A DNA stretch of 64,000 bases from an uncultured Methanoregula sp. (lineage in GTDB: Archaea; Halobacteriota; Methanomicrobia; Methanomicrobiales; Methanospirillaceae), in NCBI RefSeq assembly GCF_963667735.1, contig NZ_OY763919.1, forward strand, positions 930,001 through 994,000, read 5' to 3'. A program made the translations under genes and the position numbers. This document shows positions 45,666-55,487 of the stretch, piece by piece; position 1 is the stretch's first letter; every line of letters begins with the position of its first letter. The notes beneath the pieces are model-generated. The model was given only the letters and a program-made list of their open reading frames with translations, ran no database searches and was not told where the DNA came from.

Positions 45666-45825
45666 ATTTTTCTCCTCATCACGCCCCATTGCCGGCACCG
45701 GTCCTGCAATGATTCGGTTTGTGTATTCCACATCGCTCTCACGAGCCAATAAAAGCTTCGAATGACCAGCCCCGTCGATGACTGGTGAAAGCCGGCAAAT
45801 CAGAAAAAAGGGGAAGGGTTGTAGT

Positions 45826-46797
45826 TCAATCTTCGTGATTGTTATTGAGAATGAGATCGTTATGGAACTCCTCGATTCCCCAGCCAAGGTACTCCCTGAT
45901 GATCACGTAGGCCATCTGCGGTGGGATCGCTCCCTGTTCGGTAACGATGAGATCGATATATTCCGCCGGGGTGATGTCGAATGCCGGATTGCGGACCGTC
46001 ACGTTTTTGAGAGTTTTTGCAATCTCATCCGGCAGAACTTCCGATGCGGGCCTCTCTTCAATCTGGATCAGCTCCCCGATTACCGTCCGGGGTGCAAACT
46101 TGTAGGTCTCGGCAGCCACGAGAACATTCACCCGGGCCTCGGCAGCAGTATGGGCCACCTGGGAAGTTCCGATCTTGTTAACAACCGCCCCGTTGACCGT
46201 GACCGCATCGGCCCCGACCACCACGAGATCGACATCGTTGATGAAGGATCGGACTGCCGAATCGACAATGAAGTTGGTCTTGATCCCGGCGTCGTTCAGG
46301 GTCCGGATCGTGATATGCCCCTGGTTTCTCGGCCGCACTTCGGTTGCAAAGACCTCAATCCTCTTGCCGCTCCGGTGGGCCTCGATGATGCATCCGAGCG
46401 CCACTTCCGAGTTGCAGTGCGTGAGGATGACATCCCCGTCACGGATATGGCGGGCTCCGAACTCCGCGATACGCTCCACCGCGTGCTGCGAGGACCGTAT
46501 GAACTGTTCAGCACGTCTGACCACACCGGACCGGGCTTCGTCCGCGGTCTTCGCATCCCCAATCCCGTTCATCACGATATGGACTGCATTCGGTAGCGAG
46601 ACTGCCGTGGGACGGGTTGCGACAAGGATGGCGGCGGCCTCTTCCATCTCCCTGCGGAACAGAGCCGCATCCGGGGCCTGGACAAGAATGGCATGGTCCC
46701 TCAGGGCTTCCGCTGCGGCCCGTGCGATCCTGCCGGCACCCCGGATCTCCATGCTCTTTATCTTCTCTGCGGTATCAGTTACGATCATCAGATTCAA
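45826..46797 (-). CDS. Ribose-1,5-bisphosphate isomerase
   Basis: A 323-residue member of the eIF2B-alpha/R15P isomerase family. The Rossmann-like second domain has ILTHCNSEVALGCII with the catalytic Cys, EVRPRNQGHIT, NFIVDSAVRSFINDVDLVVVGADAVTVNGAVVNKIGTSQ with the catalytic Asp, and AAETYKFAP. It converts ribose-1,5-bisphosphate to RuBP, the step between AMP phosphorylase and RubisCO in archaeal nucleoside metabolism. It could instead be an eIF2B-like protein, but the catalytic residues favour the isomerase. ATG is at 46797 or 46788. Confidence 0.88.
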   Translation of the reverse strand: MNLMIVTDTAEKIKSMEIRGAGRIARAAAEALRDHAILVQAPDAALFRREMEEAAAILVATRPTAVSLPNAVHIVMNGIGDAKTADEARSGVVRRAEQFIRSSQHAVERIAEFGARHIRDGDVILTHCNSEVALGCIIEAHRSGKRIEVFATEVRPRNQGHITIRTLNDAGIKTNFIVDSAVRSFINDVDLVVVGADAVTVNGAVVNKIGTSQVAHTAAEARVNVLVAAETYKFAPRTVIGELIQIEERPASEVLPDEIAKTLKNVTVRNPAFDITPAEYIDLIVTEQGAIPPQMAYVIIREYLGWGIEEFHNDLILNNNHED

Positions 46798-46838
46798 TCA
46801 TTGAATATCATAAGGAAATACATAGAGTTTCTTACCGG

Positions 46839-47705
46839 GTGATTTCCATATCGGTTGCCGTGGTGTTTGACAGTGCCGGAACGCTCCTGAACACGTACCG
46901 GGTTGCAAAGGATATCTGTAATAAAAAACTCCTCCCGGGCATCGAGACAACAACCCTCACTTTCAGCTCGCCGGACCGGGTCCTCATCGTCCTGCCGGTC
47001 CATTCCAAGGATCTCATGGCCACCGTGCCGGATACCCTCCTGTCCCAGTACCTGATCGACCGGCATATCGGTTTTGGTGTCAGCTGCACCAGGAAGATCC
47101 TGACTGCTGAGGATATCGGAGATGTTCTTTATGAGGACCGGAGGGCCCTTGCAGGAGATCTCCAGGAATGTATCCGGAATGTCTGGTCGGTCTGCAAGGA
47201 GGAGTACATGGTCACCCTCAACAGCGGGGCGATCATCAACATGGCGCACAAAGCGGTCGAGTTCACGATCACGGCCGGGGGATGGCCGTTTCCGGGAGCA
47301 AAAGAGACGATCACTGCCCTCCATCGCATGGGAGTCCCCACGTTCATCGCATCCGGCGACCGGGTCACCAAACTTGAAATGATGGCCGATCATTTCGGTA
47401 TCCCCCGCGATCGCGTTTACGGAGTGGCAACACCCTCGGTGAAGGCCCAGATCGTCAGCGATCTCCGGCAGGAATATGATCGCGTATTGATGGTAGGGGA
47501 TGGCATCAACGACCTCTTTGCCTTAAGGAATGCCGACATCGCAATCCTGACGGTCGAGCAGCCGGGGGAGCGCCCGGAAGAACTTTTCAAGGAAGCGGAT
47601 TTCGTGGTGAAGAACGTAAGCGAAGTCAGGGGCATTGTGCAGGACCTGCTCGGGCCCGGTAAAATTTGCGATCGTGACGGGAGCGGTGCATCATATAAAA
47701 GGTAA
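46839..47705 (+). CDS. HAD-superfamily protein, first gene of the methanogenesis-marker operon
   Basis: A 288-residue HAD protein of the soluble P-type-ATPase-like type. Motif I is [12 protein letters not shown] (D11). The later HAD segment [25 protein letters not shown] has the motif II/III region, and [22 protein letters not shown] (about 220-241) is the GDGxND motif IV. It may dephosphorylate a small molecule; the substrate is unknown. The start is GTG 46839. It is transcribed with atwA 35 bases downstream and so may serve coenzyme M reductase maturation. Confidence 0.75.
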   Translation: MISISVAVVFDSAGTLLNTYRVAKDICNKKLLPGIETTTLTFSSPDRVLIVLPVHSKDLMATVPDTLLSQYLIDRHIGFGVSCTRKILTAEDIGDVLYEDRRALAGDLQECIRNVWSVCKEEYMVTLNSGAIINMAHKAVEFTITAGGWPFPGAKETITALHRMGVPTFIASGDRVTKLEMMADHFGIPRDRVYGVATPSVKAQIVSDLRQEYDRVLMVGDGINDLFALRNADIAILTVEQPGERPEELFKEADFVVKNVSEVRGIVQDLLGPGKICDRDGSGASYKR

Positions 47706-47740
47706 TATGCGACTTCTGTCACATTAGATACAAGAGTACT

Positions 47741-49360
47741 ATGAAGGCTCCATTGATCACGGTCGAAAACCTCTGCATGGATTTTGATGGCGAGAGGGTA
47801 CTCAAAGATATCTCTTTTGAGATTGCTGAAGGAGAGATCCTGGGGATTATCGGCAGGAGCGGGGCGGGAAAGACGGTCCTGATGCACCTGATCCGGGGTG
47901 TTGAGCAGCCCCCGACCAGCGGTCGGATCATCTACCATGTGGCAGCCTGTCCCGGGTGCGATTACCTGGATGTAGCCAGTTCTGCCGGGAAGAGTTGCCC
48001 CCACTGCGGTGCAACGCTTGCCTCTCTTGACGTGGATCTCTGGAACGAGAAGAACGAAGCGCTCACCCGGCGGGTTATGCGCAGGACCGCTATCATGTTC
48101 CAGCGGACCTTTGCTCTCTATGGCGACGACCGTGTCATAGAGAACGTCCTTCATGCCCTTGACGATATCAATTATCCGCAGGAGAAAGCCATCAGCCGGG
48201 CAGCGGATCTCATCGACCAGGTGCGACTCTCGCACCGTATGATGCATATCGCCCGCGATCTTTCAGGAGGCGAGAAGCAGCGGGTGGTCCTCGCCCGCCA
48301 GCTGGCAAAGGAGCCCTTCATGCTGTTTGCGGATGAGCCGACCGGTACCCTTGACCCGGGAACCGCAAAGGTCGTCCACTCGATGCTCACGGAAGCAGCA
48401 AAGACCAATAACATGGGCATAGTCGTTACCTCCCACTTCTCCCAGGTGATAGAGGATGTCGCCCACCGCGCAATCCTGCTTGCCGATGGCGGCATTGCAA
48501 AGATAGGCTCCCCAAAAGAAGTCATTGCGGAGTTCATGAAAGGGTATGACGATACCGAGAAGTTCGAAGAAGCAGAACTCGGCGAACAGGTTGTCGTTGC
48601 CAGGGATCTCGTCAAGCGCTACATCTCAGTGGACAGGGGTGTTGTAAAAGCAGTCAATGGCGTCTCGTTTGAGGTATCCACAAAGGAGATCTTCGGCATC
48701 ATCGGAAAGAGCGGGGCGGGAAAGACCACGCTCTCCGGTATCCTGGCCGGCCTTGTCGAACCGACAAGCGGCGAGATCAATGTCCGTATCGGGGATGAAT
48801 GGATAGACATGACAAAACCCGGTATCGAGCAGCGGGGCCGGGCCACCGGGTATATCGGCCTCCTCCACCAGGAGTACGACCTCTTCCCCCACCGGACCGT
48901 GCTCGACAACCTGACCGATGCAATCGGCCTTGAGTTTCCCAAGGAACTCGCCATGCGAAAGGCCTTAATCACGCTCAGGATGGCAGGCTTCACGGAAGAG
49001 AAGAGCAAAGAGATCCTGGACCGGATGCCGGCCCAGCTCTCTGAGGGAGAACGGCACCGGGTTGCCCTCGCCCAGGTGCTCATCCGCGAACCGAGAATCG
49101 TGATCCTCGATGAGCCGACCGGTACCATGGACCCGATCACCAAGATCGATGTCAAGCATTCGATCATGCATTCCCGCGAAGAGATGGACGAGACCTTCAT
49201 CGTTGTATCTCATGACATGGATTTCGTGCGGGACATCTGCGACCGGCTTGCCCTGATGCGGGCCGGCAAGATCGTCCAGATCGGCAAGACCGCCGATGTT
49301 CTTGCCATCCTGACCGAGGAAGAGAAGAAGGTCATGAGCCAGCAACAGCCGCCGGCCTGA
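47741..49360 (+). CDS. atwA: Methyl-coenzyme M reductase system component A2 (AtwA), ABC-type ATPase
   Basis: A 539-residue double ABC ATPase that powers reductive activation of MCR nickel (family knowledge). NBD1: Walker A GRSGAGKT at 38-45, signature LSGGE at 174-178, Walker B at 194-199. NBD2: GKSGAGKT at 322-329, LSEGE at 433-437, ILDE at 455-458. NBD1 holds a CxxC...CxxC insert (C70, C73, C86, C89) like a zinc or Fe-S knuckle. It has no membrane partner. It is followed after eight bases by mmp3. Confidence 0.95.
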   Translation: MKAPLITVENLCMDFDGERVLKDISFEIAEGEILGIIGRSGAGKTVLMHLIRGVEQPPTSGRIIYHVAACPGCDYLDVASSAGKSCPHCGATLASLDVDLWNEKNEALTRRVMRRTAIMFQRTFALYGDDRVIENVLHALDDINYPQEKAISRAADLIDQVRLSHRMMHIARDLSGGEKQRVVLARQLAKEPFMLFADEPTGTLDPGTAKVVHSMLTEAAKTNNMGIVVTSHFSQVIEDVAHRAILLADGGIAKIGSPKEVIAEFMKGYDDTEKFEEAELGEQVVVARDLVKRYISVDRGVVKAVNGVSFEVSTKEIFGIIGKSGAGKTTLSGILAGLVEPTSGEINVRIGDEWIDMTKPGIEQRGRATGYIGLLHQEYDLFPHRTVLDNLTDAIGLEFPKELAMRKALITLRMAGFTEEKSKEILDRMPAQLSEGERHRVALAQVLIREPRIVILDEPTGTMDPITKIDVKHSIMHSREEMDETFIVVSHDMDFVRDICDRLALMRAGKIVQIGKTADVLAILTEEEKKVMSQQQPPA

Positions 49361-49368
49361 GGTCGTAG

Positions 49369-50898
49369 ATGCCTACGATCCATCTCGATGGAAAGAGGTT
49401 GGAGATCGGGAATGGAGTTACGCTTGCGTCCCTTCTTCCCGATCACCCGAAAGATTGTGCTATCGGGATCATCCGGCCTGCAGCACAGCAGAAGACCGAG
49501 ACAGGAAGCCTTGCCATCAGCACAACGGCCGGTGAGGTGACCATTGAGATCGGGGGCGGGAATGCGAGTCTCTTTGAATCCCGGGAGATCACCGAGAAAC
49601 TCATTCTTCACTGGGGAGACCGGTACGCCGCAGCATTCGGGCCATTTCCAACGGCAATCCGCCCGCAGAGAAAGCAGCACCTGTACGAGCGGGGCGATGT
49701 CATCATCGGCTGCGGAGGATACGATCCGGCCCGGTCCTATCTCATTTTTTCAAAGAGCCGGCACTCAGCTGACCATGGTGCCGACGAAAGCGGCGGAATC
49801 ATCGGTAAAGTGGTGAGCGGCAGGGCCGTCCTCGACCGCTGGACAACTGGCGATCGGATCACCAGGATCGAACCGGTCATCAGCTGGGCCGATACAAGCC
49901 GCTCGTTCACCACCACCGACATGACGCTCGTTCCCGAGGACGGGATGCAGATCGTGACGTACGTGGAGGTGATGGCACAGGGGTATACTCCCGAACGCAT
50001 CACCACGGAAGCGGCCGGGAGCGTGGAGCACATGCTTCTCGTACTCCAGCGCGGAAGATTCGTGACCGGACGGGCCACGAGCACCCATATCATGGACCCG
50101 CATCTTGCCGGAACGGAGGATGTGCCAAAAGAGTTCCGCCGCCCCCGCCGGGAGGGAACGGTCACGGTCAGGACGACCGGGAAGTCTGCCGGGGGGGTGT
50201 ACATTTACCGGGCGGATGTCCCGAGCAGCCTTGTCCACAGTGTTGTCGGTCAGGTTGTCCATGGTATCGAACTGGCAAAACTTGCAAAGGAGCACGATGT
50301 GCTCTCAGTGCGGGTGCTCCCGGCCCGCATCGATCTCCTCGGACTTCCCCTCGCCCAGGCACAGGATCTGGCCACTGCCCGGGGTGTCACGCTCAAGGCC
50401 GACAAGACCGAAGGGAACCGGATTGTCGTATCTCAGGAGCCGGGAACAACGCTGGATGTCTTAAACGAGCGCCTCGTCACCGTGACAACCGCCCCGTCAG
50501 AGAAAGTGATCGATATCGAACTGGACGATGAAAACGCACCGCTCAGCTGCGAAGTGTTCCGGAGATTTACCGGGCTCAAGGAGCACGATGCCGGCATGAT
50601 GCCGGTCTTCTTCAAGTTCGAGGACACGGTCCTCTTCAAGCCGGCTATAGCGCCGGGCACCAAGATAATCCCGGAGAACCAGCCAAAGGATGAGGTGCCC
50701 GCAGCAGCACTCGCGATAACAAACGATTCCCGCAAGGGAGCGGGTCTTGTCGGAGTGCGCCTCATAGCCAACCGGGAGTTCGGCCCTACATCGGAACCAT
50801 TTGAGGGGACTAATTTGATCGGACGTGTGATCGATACGGAGAAACTTAAAAAACTCAAGGAGCGGGAGACCGTGTATGTCAGGGAGGTGAAGCGGTGA
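49369..50898 (+). CDS. Methanogenesis marker protein 3
   Basis: A 509-residue Mmp3 (methanogenesis marker 3 family), an uncharacterised conserved protein of methanogens recently placed with the MCR activation machinery. The N-terminus (TIHLDGKRLEIGNGVTLASLLPDHPKDC) looks like a small beta-grasp domain with C30. The middle has IIGCGGYDPARSYLIFSKSRHSADHGADESGGIIG, and a cyclophilin-like beta barrel is likely at about 120-260. The end has a Cys in PLSCEVF. It overlaps mmp6 by four bases. Confidence 0.88.
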   Translation: MPTIHLDGKRLEIGNGVTLASLLPDHPKDCAIGIIRPAAQQKTETGSLAISTTAGEVTIEIGGGNASLFESREITEKLILHWGDRYAAAFGPFPTAIRPQRKQHLYERGDVIIGCGGYDPARSYLIFSKSRHSADHGADESGGIIGKVVSGRAVLDRWTTGDRITRIEPVISWADTSRSFTTTDMTLVPEDGMQIVTYVEVMAQGYTPERITTEAAGSVEHMLLVLQRGRFVTGRATSTHIMDPHLAGTEDVPKEFRRPRREGTVTVRTTGKSAGGVYIYRADVPSSLVHSVVGQVVHGIELAKLAKEHDVLSVRVLPARIDLLGLPLAQAQDLATARGVTLKADKTEGNRIVVSQEPGTTLDVLNERLVTVTTAPSEKVIDIELDDENAPLSCEVFRRFTGLKEHDAGMMPVFFKFEDTVLFKPAIAPGTKIIPENQPKDEVPAAALAITNDSRKGAGLVGVRLIANREFGPTSEPFEGTNLIGRVIDTEKLKKLKERETVYVREVKR

Positions 50899-51353
50899 CA
50901 GACTATACACCGATCCATGTCGGAACTGTCACGAAATACGTGGTGGTGGAGTCATTCGAGATCACGCCGGCGGATCTTGCAATCCGCGGGTACGAGATCT
51001 CGAAAGGAGCCATGATCAAGGAGACCTGTTTTGGTCTCGTTGTCAGCGGAAAGGAAGAGGAGGTCGACCGCATTGTTGAAGGTGTCCGCACGATGGACCC
51101 GGATCACATCTTTGTCAAGGACCGGGGGTTCCCGCCCGGCGATGCCCGGAGGTGCCGGGCAAACCTCGGGGGTGCCCGGCCCGGGTACAATGGTCTGGAG
51201 TTCGAGATGACCATAATCCCGTTTGTCTCGCACGGGCTTGAAGAGATCAAAACCCGCGATCCGGTAACAATTCCCCGCCCGGACAACCCCCTCGAACACA
51301 CGTCCCTCGATATCTCCCGACTCAAGAAACTCATGGAAGCACAGGAGTCCTGA
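50895..51353 (+). CDS. Methanogenesis marker protein 6
   Basis: A 152-residue Mmp6 from a GTG start. The family is specific to methanogens. Visible conserved features are IRGYEISKGAMIKETCFGLVVSG, the segment DHIFVKDRGFPPGDARRCRANLGGARPGYNGLEFE and the C-terminal DISRLKKLMEA helix. Two Cys (in KETCF and RRCRA) could hold a cofactor, but no metal motif is certain. One base separates it from mmp5. Confidence 0.88.
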   Translation: MTDYTPIHVGTVTKYVVVESFEITPADLAIRGYEISKGAMIKETCFGLVVSGKEEEVDRIVEGVRTMDPDHIFVKDRGFPPGDARRCRANLGGARPGYNGLEFEMTIIPFVSHGLEEIKTRDPVTIPRPDNPLEHTSLDISRLKKLMEAQES

Positions 51354-51354
51354 A

Positions 51355-51801
51355 ATGGCAAAAGTATTCATCTACCCTGCAACGAGCCTGATCCTCTCCG
51401 ACATGGTGGCAAGATTCGGGCACACGCCCCTTTCATCCGCCACTGCAATCCGCGAACGCGTCCAGACTGCAGGTCTCGAATCCCCGCCACTCCAGATCAC
51501 TCCCGAAGAGCCCAAGAAAGGGTTAAAGTGGGCAGCAGTTGAGGTCCCCGCCGGGGTCCGGGGCCGCATGTCCCTCTACGGGCCGATGATCGAGGCGTGC
51601 GAAGCGGCGATCATCATCAACGATGCCGATCTCGCGTTCGGGTGCATGGGGTGTGCCCGGACCAACGAGCTGATCAAGTTCCTCGTCCACCAGAAACCGA
51701 TCCCGCGACTCGAACTGAACTACCCGAAGAACGAGGAGGAAGGCGTGAAATTCGTAGCAGCCATCAGGCAGTTCTTAACAGGACTCGGAGGAGCGAAATG
51801 A
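51355..51801 (+). CDS. Methanogenesis marker protein 5
   Basis: A 148-residue Mmp5. The fold is not known to me. The conserved motif [20 protein letters not shown] carries a CxxC pair near residues 98-101; [20 protein letters not shown] starts the protein and [18 protein letters not shown] ends it. The CxxC could bind metal or be redox active. The stop overlaps the mmp15 start (ATGA). Confidence 0.88.
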   Translation: MAKVFIYPATSLILSDMVARFGHTPLSSATAIRERVQTAGLESPPLQITPEEPKKGLKWAAVEVPAGVRGRMSLYGPMIEACEAAIIINDADLAFGCMGCARTNELIKFLVHQKPIPRLELNYPKNEEEGVKFVAAIRQFLTGLGGAK

Positions 51802-53036
51802 CCCAGCCGGTGCGGATTGCGCAGCTCTCCTGCGGGCCGGAGTATTCCGGTATCCAGCACGAGATCGATTCTGCTGCAAGTGAAGTCGGGGGCCAAATCT
51901 TCTTCCCGGATGTTGCCTTAAAAGATATCCGCAGGGATTTCGACAAGTTCGGGCTGGATGTAAAGAGCCCGGACTTGAAACTCGCCATTGCCCGGGCCAT
52001 GGCGCTCGTGGAAGGGCGGGTGGAGGCAGACGCCGTCTTCATCGCCACCTGTTTCCGGTGTGCCGAGGCGGCAATTGTCCGGAACGAACTCCGGCGCTAC
52101 ATCAACGAGCATTCGCGCCTGCCTGTTGTCAGTTACTCGTTCACCGAGCGGACAACCGCAGGAACGCTCCTCACAAGAATGGAAGCTCTCACCACTATTG
52201 CCCGGCGCCGTGCCCTGCTCGCCCGGGAGGTCCAGAAAGGGCTCACCCTTGGCCTTGACTCGGGATCTGCAACAACAAAAGCGGTCGTGATGCGGGACAA
52301 CAAGATCATCGGCACAGGCTGGCAGCCCACAACCGAGGTTTTGAAAAGTGCCAACGAAGTGATCGCCCACGCCCTTGCCGAAGCAGGGGTCACCCGGGAA
52401 GAGATCCAGGCGGTCGGGACAACGGGATATGGCCGGTTCCTCGTGGGAAAAGAGATCAACGCCGATCTCATCCAGGAAGAGCTCACGGTCAACTCGAAAG
52501 GGGCGGTCTATCTTGCCGGCCGGCAGCACGGACCGGCAACGGTCATCGATATCGGGGGCATGGACAACAAGGCGATCTCTGTTATGGACGGGATCCCCGG
52601 AGTCTTTACGATGGGCGGTATCTGCGCCGGCGCCAGCGGGAGATTCCTTGAGATGACGGCAAAGCGCCTTGGCGTGGAGATCACGGAACTGGGCCCGCTC
52701 TCCATGAAAGGCTTTGGCGACCGGGTGCCGATGAACAGTTACTGCATCGTCTTTGGCACGCAGAGCCTGGTCAATGCCCTAGCCGCCGGGAGCACCCGGG
52801 AGGATGTTGCTGCTGCGGCCTGCCATTCGGTTGCCGAACAGGTGTACGAACAGCAACTGCAGGAAGTGGATATCAAGGAGCCGGTGATCATGGTCGGGGG
52901 CACATCTCTCATCGAAGGGCTCGTCCATGCCATGGGCCAGCTCCTCCAGACCAAGGTGGTTGTGCCGCCATACTCGCAGTATATCGGCGCCGTGGGATCT
53001 GCACTCCTTGCATCAGGATTCATAAAGGACGATTAG
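51798..53036 (+). CDS. Methanogenesis marker protein 15, ASKHA-fold ATPase
   Basis: A 412-residue Mmp15. Residues 145-412 are an ASKHA ATPase like the activators of 2-hydroxyacyl-CoA dehydratases and benzoyl-CoA reductase: [31 protein letters not shown]. The two cysteines that bridge a [4Fe-4S] cluster between subunits are kept: C276 in GGICAGASG and C316 in [10 protein letters not shown]. The N-terminal 140 residues are specific to this family. It likely gives ATP-driven electron transfer to a low-potential partner. GGAGGAGCGAA precedes the ATG. Confidence 0.93.
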   Translation: MTQPVRIAQLSCGPEYSGIQHEIDSAASEVGGQIFFPDVALKDIRRDFDKFGLDVKSPDLKLAIARAMALVEGRVEADAVFIATCFRCAEAAIVRNELRRYINEHSRLPVVSYSFTERTTAGTLLTRMEALTTIARRRALLAREVQKGLTLGLDSGSATTKAVVMRDNKIIGTGWQPTTEVLKSANEVIAHALAEAGVTREEIQAVGTTGYGRFLVGKEINADLIQEELTVNSKGAVYLAGRQHGPATVIDIGGMDNKAISVMDGIPGVFTMGGICAGASGRFLEMTAKRLGVEITELGPLSMKGFGDRVPMNSYCIVFGTQSLVNALAAGSTREDVAAAACHSVAEQVYEQQLQEVDIKEPVIMVGGTSLIEGLVHAMGQLLQTKVVVPPYSQYIGAVGSALLASGFIKDD

Positions 53037-53618
53037 ATGTACGCCATCGAGTACTTTGAGGTGGAATGCCCCGAGCCGCTGGGGGCAGAGTACTACCGGC
53101 AGATCGCAAACGACGTGCTCCTTGACCATAACCTCTTAAAAGTCGTAAGCAAGCTCCACATCTGGATCGATCCCAAAGTCCCGATCTTTGTCGCGGTCGG
53201 GACTCTCAAGCGGATCACAACCATCGTCCGGGTCCGGGATCTGGCAAACGTGAACCCCCAGGAAGGCAAGATGACGCTCGTCATCTCCGATGAGACGTAC
53301 CTTGCCCCGATGCTCAAGATCTTCTGGGAGCGCTTCGGGAAGGACAAGGTGGAGCAGCCCGACCGGTTCACCATCATTCTCTACGATGTCCCGGTATCAG
53401 CCCAGGAGATCGAGGAGATCATTGTTGCCGACCCGAGCGAGTCCCTCTTCAAGGACCTGATCTACGCACTCCGCTGTATTGCCCCGGAGGGATTCCGGCT
53501 CAAGAGCGAGCGCTTTTCCGCGGAAAAATTTTCGTTCGTGGCAAGCGAGAATACCCTCGCTGAGAACATCGATGAGCTCGTGAAGGAGAAGTTCGCGCTG
53601 ATGGGGGAGACGCCATGA
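53037..53618 (+). CDS. Methanogenesis marker protein 17
   Basis: A 193-residue Mmp17. MYAIEYFEVECPEPLGAEYYRQIANDVLLD starts it and the segments LHIWIDPKVPIFVAVG and LVISDETYLAPMLKIFWERFG are conserved in the family. Cysteines are C11 and C147. It is a small methanogen-specific protein recently linked to the MCR activation complex. It starts immediately after the mmp15 stop and overlaps mmp7 by four bases. Confidence 0.9.
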   Translation: MYAIEYFEVECPEPLGAEYYRQIANDVLLDHNLLKVVSKLHIWIDPKVPIFVAVGTLKRITTIVRVRDLANVNPQEGKMTLVISDETYLAPMLKIFWERFGKDKVEQPDRFTIILYDVPVSAQEIEEIIVADPSESLFKDLIYALRCIAPEGFRLKSERFSAEKFSFVASENTLAENIDELVKEKFALMGETP

Positions 53619-54553
53619 CGCTGGTTCCGGTCACCTACAAGGGGGGCATCTACCAGCACGATGTTGTCATCGATCTCATCGAAGACCTCGGGGGGTACAT
53701 CGTCCAGAAGCACATGATCGCCCAGGAAGTCGTGCTCCAGTGCTTTGTGCCAAAGGACGACATCGAGCTCATCCGCGAGATCTCACGTCCCCTCTTTGGC
53801 GAGGTGACGGATTCGCCGCTGGTCGGGACCGAGATCGCTGTTGTGAGTATGAGCCTCGAGATCCACCACCTTCCCCACCCGTCCTGTGATATTGCCGAAT
53901 ATGTCCGGCGCCTTGGGGCGAAGAGCAACATGGTCAGCCTTGCCCGGGGCCCCGGGAAGCGGATCGCAGGGCTCAATGATGAGGAGCGGGACGTAATCAA
54001 CGAGCACGACATCGCAGTCTACCTGCTCGGCAACTTCGAGCACTGCATCGAGTACAAGATGCCCACGCTCCGGCGGGGTATCGAGGTTCCGATCGTGCTC
54101 TGCGGGGGCCCGGACATCGAGACCTTAAAAAAGATCATCAACCCGCCGGTGGACGGGTATGTCGGGAACGTGGGCAGGTTCATGCGCCGGACCAAGGAGG
54201 CGGAGGAGCTCTCGAAGCTCGATGAGGTTGTTGCGGAGATTACCCGGGTTCTGGAGAAGCGCCGCGAGGAGATTGCAAAGGATCCCCTCTCGGTCTCGCC
54301 GGCCCGGCTCATGGGTCTCATCCGGGAGAAGGTGCCGGCCATCCTGGATGTAACTTCGCCAACACCGCTTACCGTCCAGATGGCAGGGCTCCGGGTGAAA
54401 CTGCCCTATGATACGTTCGCCGCGGACCTCAGAAAGATCGAGATAGAGGACGGGATACTGCTCGGCGATGTGGCCGAGATCCTGCCCTCGCGGATGCGGG
54501 ATTATATCCTTGTCAGGATCCTCCCGTTCTCCGAGACCAACGTGGTGGTGTGA
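53615..54553 (+). CDS. Methanogenesis marker protein 7
   Basis: A 312-residue Mmp7. The N-terminal half has a mixed alpha/beta fold (LVPVTYKGGIYQHDVVIDLIEDLGGYIVQ). Cysteines are C43, C91 (HLPHPSCD), C144 (NFEHCIEYK) and C163 (VLCGGPD), candidates for a cluster as reported for homologues in the MCR activation complex. It is followed with no gap by the AhpD-like gene. Confidence 0.9.
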   Translation: MTLVPVTYKGGIYQHDVVIDLIEDLGGYIVQKHMIAQEVVLQCFVPKDDIELIREISRPLFGEVTDSPLVGTEIAVVSMSLEIHHLPHPSCDIAEYVRRLGAKSNMVSLARGPGKRIAGLNDEERDVINEHDIAVYLLGNFEHCIEYKMPTLRRGIEVPIVLCGGPDIETLKKIINPPVDGYVGNVGRFMRRTKEAEELSKLDEVVAEITRVLEKRREEIAKDPLSVSPARLMGLIREKVPAILDVTSPTPLTVQMAGLRVKLPYDTFAADLRKIEIEDGILLGDVAEILPSRMRDYILVRILPFSETNVVV

Positions 54554-55081
54554 ATGGGAAAACCCGCAAAAGACCAGTTCGAGAAACGGCTTGCGCAGAT
54601 TGTTGCGCAGGGTGCCGATGTAACGGCAGAAGAATGGCTGAAAACGATCGAGGAGGAGTACGGCAAGGTCCCGCTCATCTTCAAACGGATGAGCGAGCGG
54701 CCCGAGGTTCTCATCTCCCACCTCCTCTACAAGGGCACCGTGGCCCAGACAAGCCCGCTCGACCCGAAGTACGTGGAGCTGATCAGCATGGCGGTGGGGG
54801 CGGCCCTCAAGTGCCCGCACTGTACCGGCTACCATATGCAGGCGGCCCTCAAGATGGGAGCAACCCGCGAGGAGATTCTCGAAGTTATCCTGTTGTCTGG
54901 TATGATCTCGAACTCATCTGTTCTCGCCAATGCATACCGGATTGTCGACGAGAAGCTGGAACGGTGCATCCCGTGCGAAGTGAAAGGTGTAGGGGAGAAG
55001 GCCAAAGAAAAGAAGGCACCCGTGAAGAGCGTGGTGGAAAAGAGATCAGCCCGGAAGAAAGCAGCGCCTAAAAAGAAGTAA
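54554..55081 (+). CDS. Carboxymuconolactone decarboxylase/AhpD-like protein with Lys-rich tail
   Basis: A 175-residue protein with the CMD/AhpD helical fold. The redox motif CPHCTGYHMQAALKMGATREEI is at about 93-114, with a CxxC and the usual His. Members include peroxidase partners such as AhpD. Residues 140-175 are a charged Lys/Ala tail (KKAPVKSVVEKRSARKKAAPKKK) unlike the family core. Its start touches the mmp7 stop, so it is the last gene of the operon. Confidence 0.82.
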   Translation: MGKPAKDQFEKRLAQIVAQGADVTAEEWLKTIEEEYGKVPLIFKRMSERPEVLISHLLYKGTVAQTSPLDPKYVELISMAVGAALKCPHCTGYHMQAALKMGATREEILEVILLSGMISNSSVLANAYRIVDEKLERCIPCEVKGVGEKAKEKKAPVKSVVEKRSARKKAAPKKK

Positions 55082-55186
55082 AGAATAATCCCTTTTTTTC
55101 AAATCAAGATCTGGTGTAATAATTACCAGGTATCGTCCGGTTGAACATTTTAATTCAGGGTTTGATTGATCCGGATCAGTTTTTCG

Positions 55187-55206
55187 ATCGCGATCATGAT
55201 CGCGAT
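55187..55206. repeat. Perfect 20-bp palindrome ATCGCGATCATGATCGCGAT (left)
   Basis: The sequence equals its reverse complement. It lies directly before the first tandem run of iterons. A near-identical palindrome sits at 55468-55487 after the second run, so the two frame the array. Confidence 0.95.
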
Positions 55207-55467
55207 TGAAATTTTAAAATCAAAGTTTGATTGAAAAATAAAAGTCAAAGTCTGCTTGAAAATTTTCAATCAAGGTTTGATGATCAAAAGTTAAGTACCT
55301 GTACACAAATGCACACAAACCATTCACGACGGAGGCCCGATCACAAATGCGGTTTTTCAATCAAGGTCTGCTCAAAAATTTTCAATCAAAGTCCGGTTGA
55401 AATTTTTCAATCAAGGTTCGATTGAAAAATAAAAATCAAGGTTTGACTGTTCTGTGAATGATTTTCA

Positions 55468-55487
55468 ATCGCGATCCTGATCGCGAT
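55468..55487. repeat. Near-perfect 20-bp palindrome ATCGCGATCCTGATCGCGAT (right)
   Basis: It differs from the left palindrome by one central base and breaks the symmetry only at the centre. It lies between the last tandem iteron and the final partial one. Confidence 0.95.

Noticed and set aside
44841-45752. 303-codon frame on the plus strand
   Set aside because: It is antisense to dapF, which is certain from its catalytic motifs.
55231-55425. 64-codon frame in the iteron array
   Set aside because: It merely follows the tandem repeats, and its residues repeat with them.
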